NCBI GenBank assembly: GCA_964058845.1
Contig: CAXKVR010000015.1
Location: forward strand, 434,001 to 498,000
Source: Carex sylvatica
Taxonomy: Eukaryota; Streptophyta; Magnoliopsida; Poales; Cyperaceae
Length of the DNA stretch: 64,000 bases
Direction: 5' to 3'
The notes under the pieces were generated by a model. It saw only the letters and a list, made by a program, of their open reading frames with translations, was not told the origin of the DNA and searched no databases. This document shows positions 59,605 to 64,000 of the stretch, piece by piece (within the stretch, counting starts at the first letter, position 1; each line of letters begins with the position of its first letter). Position numbers and translations under genes: made by a program.

Positions 59605-60177
59605 CTATGTTACACGGATACGCCATATTAGATCCCGTACCAGTATCCGATACGTATCGGATACGGATACGCGTCCGATACGGCCACGTGGCGTATCCTT
59701 ACTCAGCCGATACGATCACCGATACTCCATTGAAACTTCTGGATACGGCTGGATACCCGTAGATACGGCTTGGATACGGGAGACCATCTCATGAGCCGCG
59801 CCCGTGCTGTAGACCGCGCCTGTAGACCACTCCCCGCGTCTGTGGACCGCCCCCCGTGGACCTGTGCAAAGAATTTTTTTTTTCTGCTCCCAGCGTGAAT
59901 CGAACTGGGAACTACGCTGTTAACTCCAAAATTCTTATCCACTGCACCAAATCTTGCATGTGTTATCTTTTACTAAGTATAATATTTAACTTAGAGTTAG
60001 ATTAAGTTTTTTTTATTTCTACAAATTTGATTTAAGTTATTATTATCTAAATACAATATATAAAATAATAAAAAATAATATATATAATAGACGTATCGTA
60101 TTTTAGATTTTTTAAAATTACCGTATCACTGTATCCGTATCGTATCCGATACCCGTATCCGTATCCATGCAACATAG
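59605..60177. mobile_element. hAT element with perfect 8-bp TSD, GGATACGG family
   Basis: The ends CTATGTTACACGGATACG and CGTATCCATGCAACATAG are inverted, and the flanks CTACTAGA (59597-59604, 60178-60185) are identical. The subterminal parts carry many CGTATCCGATACG words. A tRNA-like segment lies inside on the minus strand. The paralogous empty site CTACTAGA is at 43301-43308. Confidence 0.9.
59886..59955 (-). other. tRNA-like segment within the hAT element
   Basis: On the minus strand, TTGGTGCAGTGGATAAG (59950-59934) is a good A box, and CCCAGTTCGATTCACGCTGGG (59909-59889) is a T-arm/B-box-like stem-loop. No acceptor stem closes, so it is a tRNA-derived relic rather than a tRNA gene. Confidence 0.5.
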
Positions 60178-60320
60178 CTACTAGATAACGACAGACTGTA
60201 TTTTGTCTCGTTGTGTGAGAGAAAGCTGCAGCTTGCAGCCGACACTCTGACTCGTTTTTGTCTTGTTTAACTTAAACACCTCTACACTTCCAAATTCCAA
60301 TGTTAAATAATGATATAGGG

Positions 60321-62415
60321 TCAGAACTATATATATATTTCTGAAAGTGTTTTCTCTTTCAAAATTAACAATAACAAATTTATTCTTCTAAAATATACTA
60401 ACTCACATATTTATTTAATATAATTTTAATATAAATAGAATATATTCAAAACTCAAAATTAATCATATATCGAATATTTTTAAAACTCAAATTAATCATA
60501 TTTAGTATTTTAAAAATTACAATTAATCAATAATTTAATAAAGAAGTTAAAATTGGACTTCTCTCTTACTTTTGTATTATTATTTTTTTTGAAACCTTTG
60601 CAGTAACTACTAAGTATTTTCTACTATACTCTCTCAACTTTTAATTTAAAGTAAGATTCTTAATTTTTTTTTTTTTGAAACATTCACAATAACTACTAAG
60701 TTTTTTCTACTATACTCTCTCTCATCTTTTAATTTTAAAAGTTTTATCGGATTAATAGTAGTGTTCGACAACTATGACTTAGAGAGTTTCTTAGCGCTCT
60801 AAAGAATCTTAAGTTTATCAAACATGTGCTCCATTATCATTTTGTCCATCTTTATTAAGCTTGCTCAAATTTTTAAGCTATGGTTTCAAATAGCTTAAAT
60901 ATTTTGTCAAATTTAAATAATCTTTCTTTAAAAGGTTATTTTTCAACTTTATTATCGAACGGAGGATACTCTTTAGTACAGTTTAAAATTTAAATTTTCA
61001 ATAATTATCGAACACTAACATTAATAATTAGCAGCTCCGTGTTGCAATTCACCATACAAGAAAACCTGCAGTATACGGCCAAGCATGTAATCCAACTCTC
61101 AGCACCTTTCTTCCTATGCATATTTGCTTTTCTAATTAATTTCTCAATAAAAAAATATATTTAATTTTCTAATTAGGTGAAATGATGAAATTTTTTCGTT
61201 TCTCTTTCCTTTACAGGTCATATCTTTTTCCACTTTGACAAATTGTACTCAAAATTGTAAAATCCCAAGCCGTAGAATTGAAAAGAGTTTGTCTATCACT
61301 TTCAGTTTTGTACTTGTTGTCAGTTTAACATGCATGCTTGATTCCTTTCTTTCAACTTTTAGCTTTCTTAGTCATGATGTTATCGGTTGAGTTTGTAAGA
61401 AAACAAATTAAGCAAGCATATATGGTAAAATATTTTCCATTTTTTATACATTGCCATCAGTTATTGGTTAGTGGAGTTCGCGGTGAGAAAAGCCACATCC
61501 ATTAAATTACAAAATTTGAAGGAAATGTAATGTAAAATAAATCATAATAGGTTTTTGGCTCAACTAACACTAATACAAATTTAAAACGCAAAGTATACAA
61601 AGCATATTATACATGTGTATTCAAAATTCTCATTAAATCCGTATTGAAAGCAATAAAACATGTGTTTTTGGTATGGCATGTGTTTTGTTTAAATTTATAG
61701 TTTTGTTTTAAATTTAGTTTAGTATTTTTTTTGTATTTAGATCAACGGTTTTATTTGAATTTAGATATAGAGTTTAATTTATTTGATTTCAAATCTATAG
61801 TTTTATTTGATTTTTTTTAAATATATGAATTATATACGATCTTTTAATTAAAAGCCATGTAGGTTGTGTGTTTTTATTCACAGTTTTACATTAAAAAAAT
61901 GTGTATGATATAATTTGGCGAAAAAACTGATGAACTTACTCAATTGTGGGTACCCCGAGATCCCACGTAGATCTTGAAGGCTCTTCCTCTCCTTCGATGC
62001 CATATCCAACAAATTGAGCGGATGACATGAAAGATTTGGGCTCAAGAGCAAAATCACTTAGACACGGGAGCAATCAAGAGCTTTTGGGTCTAATTATGTA
62101 ATTAATTATATTTTATAGAATATTAAATATGATTAATTTAAATTATTTGAATTATTTCTTAAATGGATAAAAATGTGATTTATTATAATTTAGGGGAGTA
62201 AATATGTTATTATTAATTTTGGAAGGAGAAATACGTAATTTAGTTTTTGAGGGGTATACATGAAATTTACCTTTATTAATTTATTTATTTTAAAAATTAG
62301 CAAAGGCTGTCATGTGGTCGTGTCTAATTATTTACATCCATCTTAGGACTCAGTGGTACCAGCTGCACACATGCAAAAAATAAAATAAAAATTCAATCTT
62401 CAAGTTATTCATCCT
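60321..62415. other. AT-rich intergenic DNA
   Basis: No gene is seen. A 60-bp unit with GAAACNTTNGCAGTAACTACTAAG and CTACTATACTCTCTC occurs twice (60589-60645, 60677-60730). A loose inverted repeat of ATTTAGATATAG / AAATCTATAG words lies at 61690-61810. Confidence 0.5.
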
Positions 62416-62424
62416 CAACTTCTT

Positions 62425-62602
62425 GAGTACGTATCCTCTGAGATATCTCAACTTTTGCGTGACCGACGTGTCCGGTGCCTATTCAGGGGTAATGTAGGGT
62501 CAGTATTATGTGTGCTTTGAGATTCGTGCAGAACGTATTTAAACGGTTGGGATTTTCCATAAAGTCACGCAAAGTTTGAGATATCTCAGAGGATACGAAT
62601 TC
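62425..62602. mobile_element. GAATTC-ended MITE with perfect 9-bp TSD
   Basis: It runs from GAGTACGTATCCTCTGAG to CTCAGAGGATACGAATTC, with identical CAACTTCTT flanks (62416-62424, 62603-62611). The terminal inverted repeat extends over about 33 bp (to GTGAC / GTCAC). It is closest to the 15540 copy. Confidence 0.9.
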
Positions 62603-63059
62603 CAACTTCTTCATCAGCAGACACCACTTATTTTAATCTTGCATTGGAGAAGTCAAAAGTTTCTTTTGAGAAACCAACAAAAAAAAAAGCTTCTTTAATT
62701 TGTTGGAATTAAGAAGGTGTTTTCATGTGCAAGTGCGGTCAGCAGGTGAGCTTTCGTAGGAATTTGTATGGCAACAATCAAGATGCACGAGACAAATCCA
62801 CCGTACATTTGAAGTTAAGCAAATAGATAAAAGAAAGTACGGTAGTAAGGGGAAATGTCCTTCCATGGTTTTTTCCTCGCAATATATATGGAGGAAATTA
62901 CTTTCGATTTGTTGTCCCTTTTATTTATATTATACCAGTACGTACCATTGAAAATCAATAAATTTTCAAATTCAACCACGTTAATTAGTATCTCCGTTCC
63001 AAGCAATGTGATAAACAAATACCAGTTGGTGCCATGGTGGTATACTAATTAATTGGATG

Positions 63060-63990
63060 TAATTAGTCTTTTTTTTAGACTACATATCGTTTACGGTAAC
63101 TATAACAAAAGTTGCATTAAGATATAAATTTTGAAGATATTTATTTTAACATAACAAATTAATTAGCGACGTTTACATATCTCGAGAGAATATTTTGCAA
63201 AGTTAATTTAGAAGCATTTGATTACTAATTAAGGACTACACATATAAGAGCGTACCCGATTTACCCTGTGAACTATTATTATTTTTTAAATAAATAAATT
63301 ATCGGAGATGATTGCTAATTGACAATGGGATAAAAAAAATGATGATGTGACATGATTAACATCTTGGAATACTCCGTTCCATGCAAAGAGTACACATGAA
63401 TTAATTAATTTTATGAGAGGATCAACCATTTCAGATCCTCGTAAACATGACACATGGAGAATCTTAAAAGATAATAATGGTATCTTAAGTGGAGTATCTA
63501 ATGTAACCTGCACAATGGTTGGTCAGATGATACCTTCCAAGCCTCATGCTAGGTTTGCTAACTGCCAAATCTGCCGCCACATAGCTATATATAGGCATGA
63601 TACTGTAATTCAACGTTCAAATTAAGAGGCAAAAAAGCTTGAACTTTCCATGTATACTGGGAATATTAAAAGGCACGTACCTAGTGCCATTAATGCATAT
63701 ATTTATTGTTTAAGTGTGCCTTTTTCTCATGCTTTCACACTGTTGACTAATCACTACAATTTGCAATAATGCAATATAAGAACTACGTACGGACGAAGAT
63801 CAATGGGACTTGTCTGCTACTTAATTTCATAATTTTCATAATAATGCAAGTTGTAAGAACCCATGTAGTACGTAGCTGTATATAATATATTTAACGGCCT
63901 GAGCTACTTAAAAATCATAGATATAGTCAAGTTGAAATTCCCATATTCATTTTTGTCGACGAGAAAACATCATATACTAATTAATATTGT
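63060..63990. repeat. Segmental duplication, copy 2, right block
   Basis: Collinear with 46780-48240. It reaches the right edge of the window, so whatever follows the first copy at 48240-49300, including the peptide gene, may recur just outside. No gene is seen within it. Confidence 0.75.
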
Positions 63991-64000
63991 AATTTGTTAA

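Larger units (their letters stand above)
57490..60320. repeat. Segmental duplication, copy 2, left block
   Basis: Collinear with 42312-43560, as described there, but about 1.6 kb longer because it holds a MULE-type arm (58385-58836), the hairpin at 59144 and the hAT element at 59605. Similarity is diffuse, so the duplication is old. Confidence 0.75.

Noticed and set aside
59886..59955. A true tRNA gene on the minus strand
   Set aside because: A and B boxes are present, but no acceptor stem or full cloverleaf can be formed.
63286..63625. Small frames near the right edge as genes
   Set aside because: No signal peptide, domain or codon bias is seen; the segment aligns with non-coding DNA of the other duplicate.

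Overview
The window is nuclear DNA from a flowering plant, most likely a eudicot. It is AT-rich and gene-poor, genes are split by introns with GT-AG (one GC-AG) borders, the recognisable proteins belong to plant families, and most of the space is filled by DNA transposons, MITEs and their relics. The lineage below that level cannot be read from the sequence. Two multi-exon genes can be reconstructed exon by exon. A START-domain lipid-binding membrane protein lies on the minus strand at 8598-11956 (six exons, 444 residues, no lesions). The RNA polymerase III subunit RPC5 lies on the plus strand at 28067-35565 (14 exons, about 664 residues) and carries two apparent one-base lesions. A short intronless gene at 49054-49290 encodes a 78-residue secreted peptide precursor of no family I recognise. 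Gene relics are an F-box/LRR/FBD gene with a frameshift (16331-18172), a filamin-repeat-like fragment broken by nested transposons (53745-55530, minus), the N-terminal part of a MuDR-type transposase (3310-4387, minus), and a Copia RNase H tail with its LTR (25480-26116). Layout: 0.1-8.2 kb is transposon-derived, with a MULE of 3.2 kb, a small MULE MITE, a hAT MITE and a foldback element. 8.6-12 kb is the START gene. 12-28 kb is AT-rich DNA with the F-box relic, MITEs and retrotransposon relics. 28-35.6 kb is RPC5, with hAT elements in introns 1 and 5. 35.6-64 kb is a dense transposon landscape. It is organised as a diverged direct segmental duplication of about 15-17 kb period: blocks near 42.3-48.2 kb recur near 57.5-64.0 kb. 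The peptide gene lies just downstream of the first copy, so a paralogue may lie just beyond the right edge. Ten hAT-type elements have 8-bp target-site duplications (TSDs, some with 1-2 mismatches) and seven MULE-type elements have 9-bp TSDs. These footprints are the strongest structural result in the window. They include two related elements of about 1.1 kb in opposite orientation with GGGTACGGG-type subterminal arrays, an RPC5-intron element and a second element that both carry tRNA-like A/B boxes, one hAT nested in another, and a family of about 180 bp MITEs with GAATTC ends. Only the genes at 8598, 28067 and 49054 look functional; nothing indicates that they act in one pathway.
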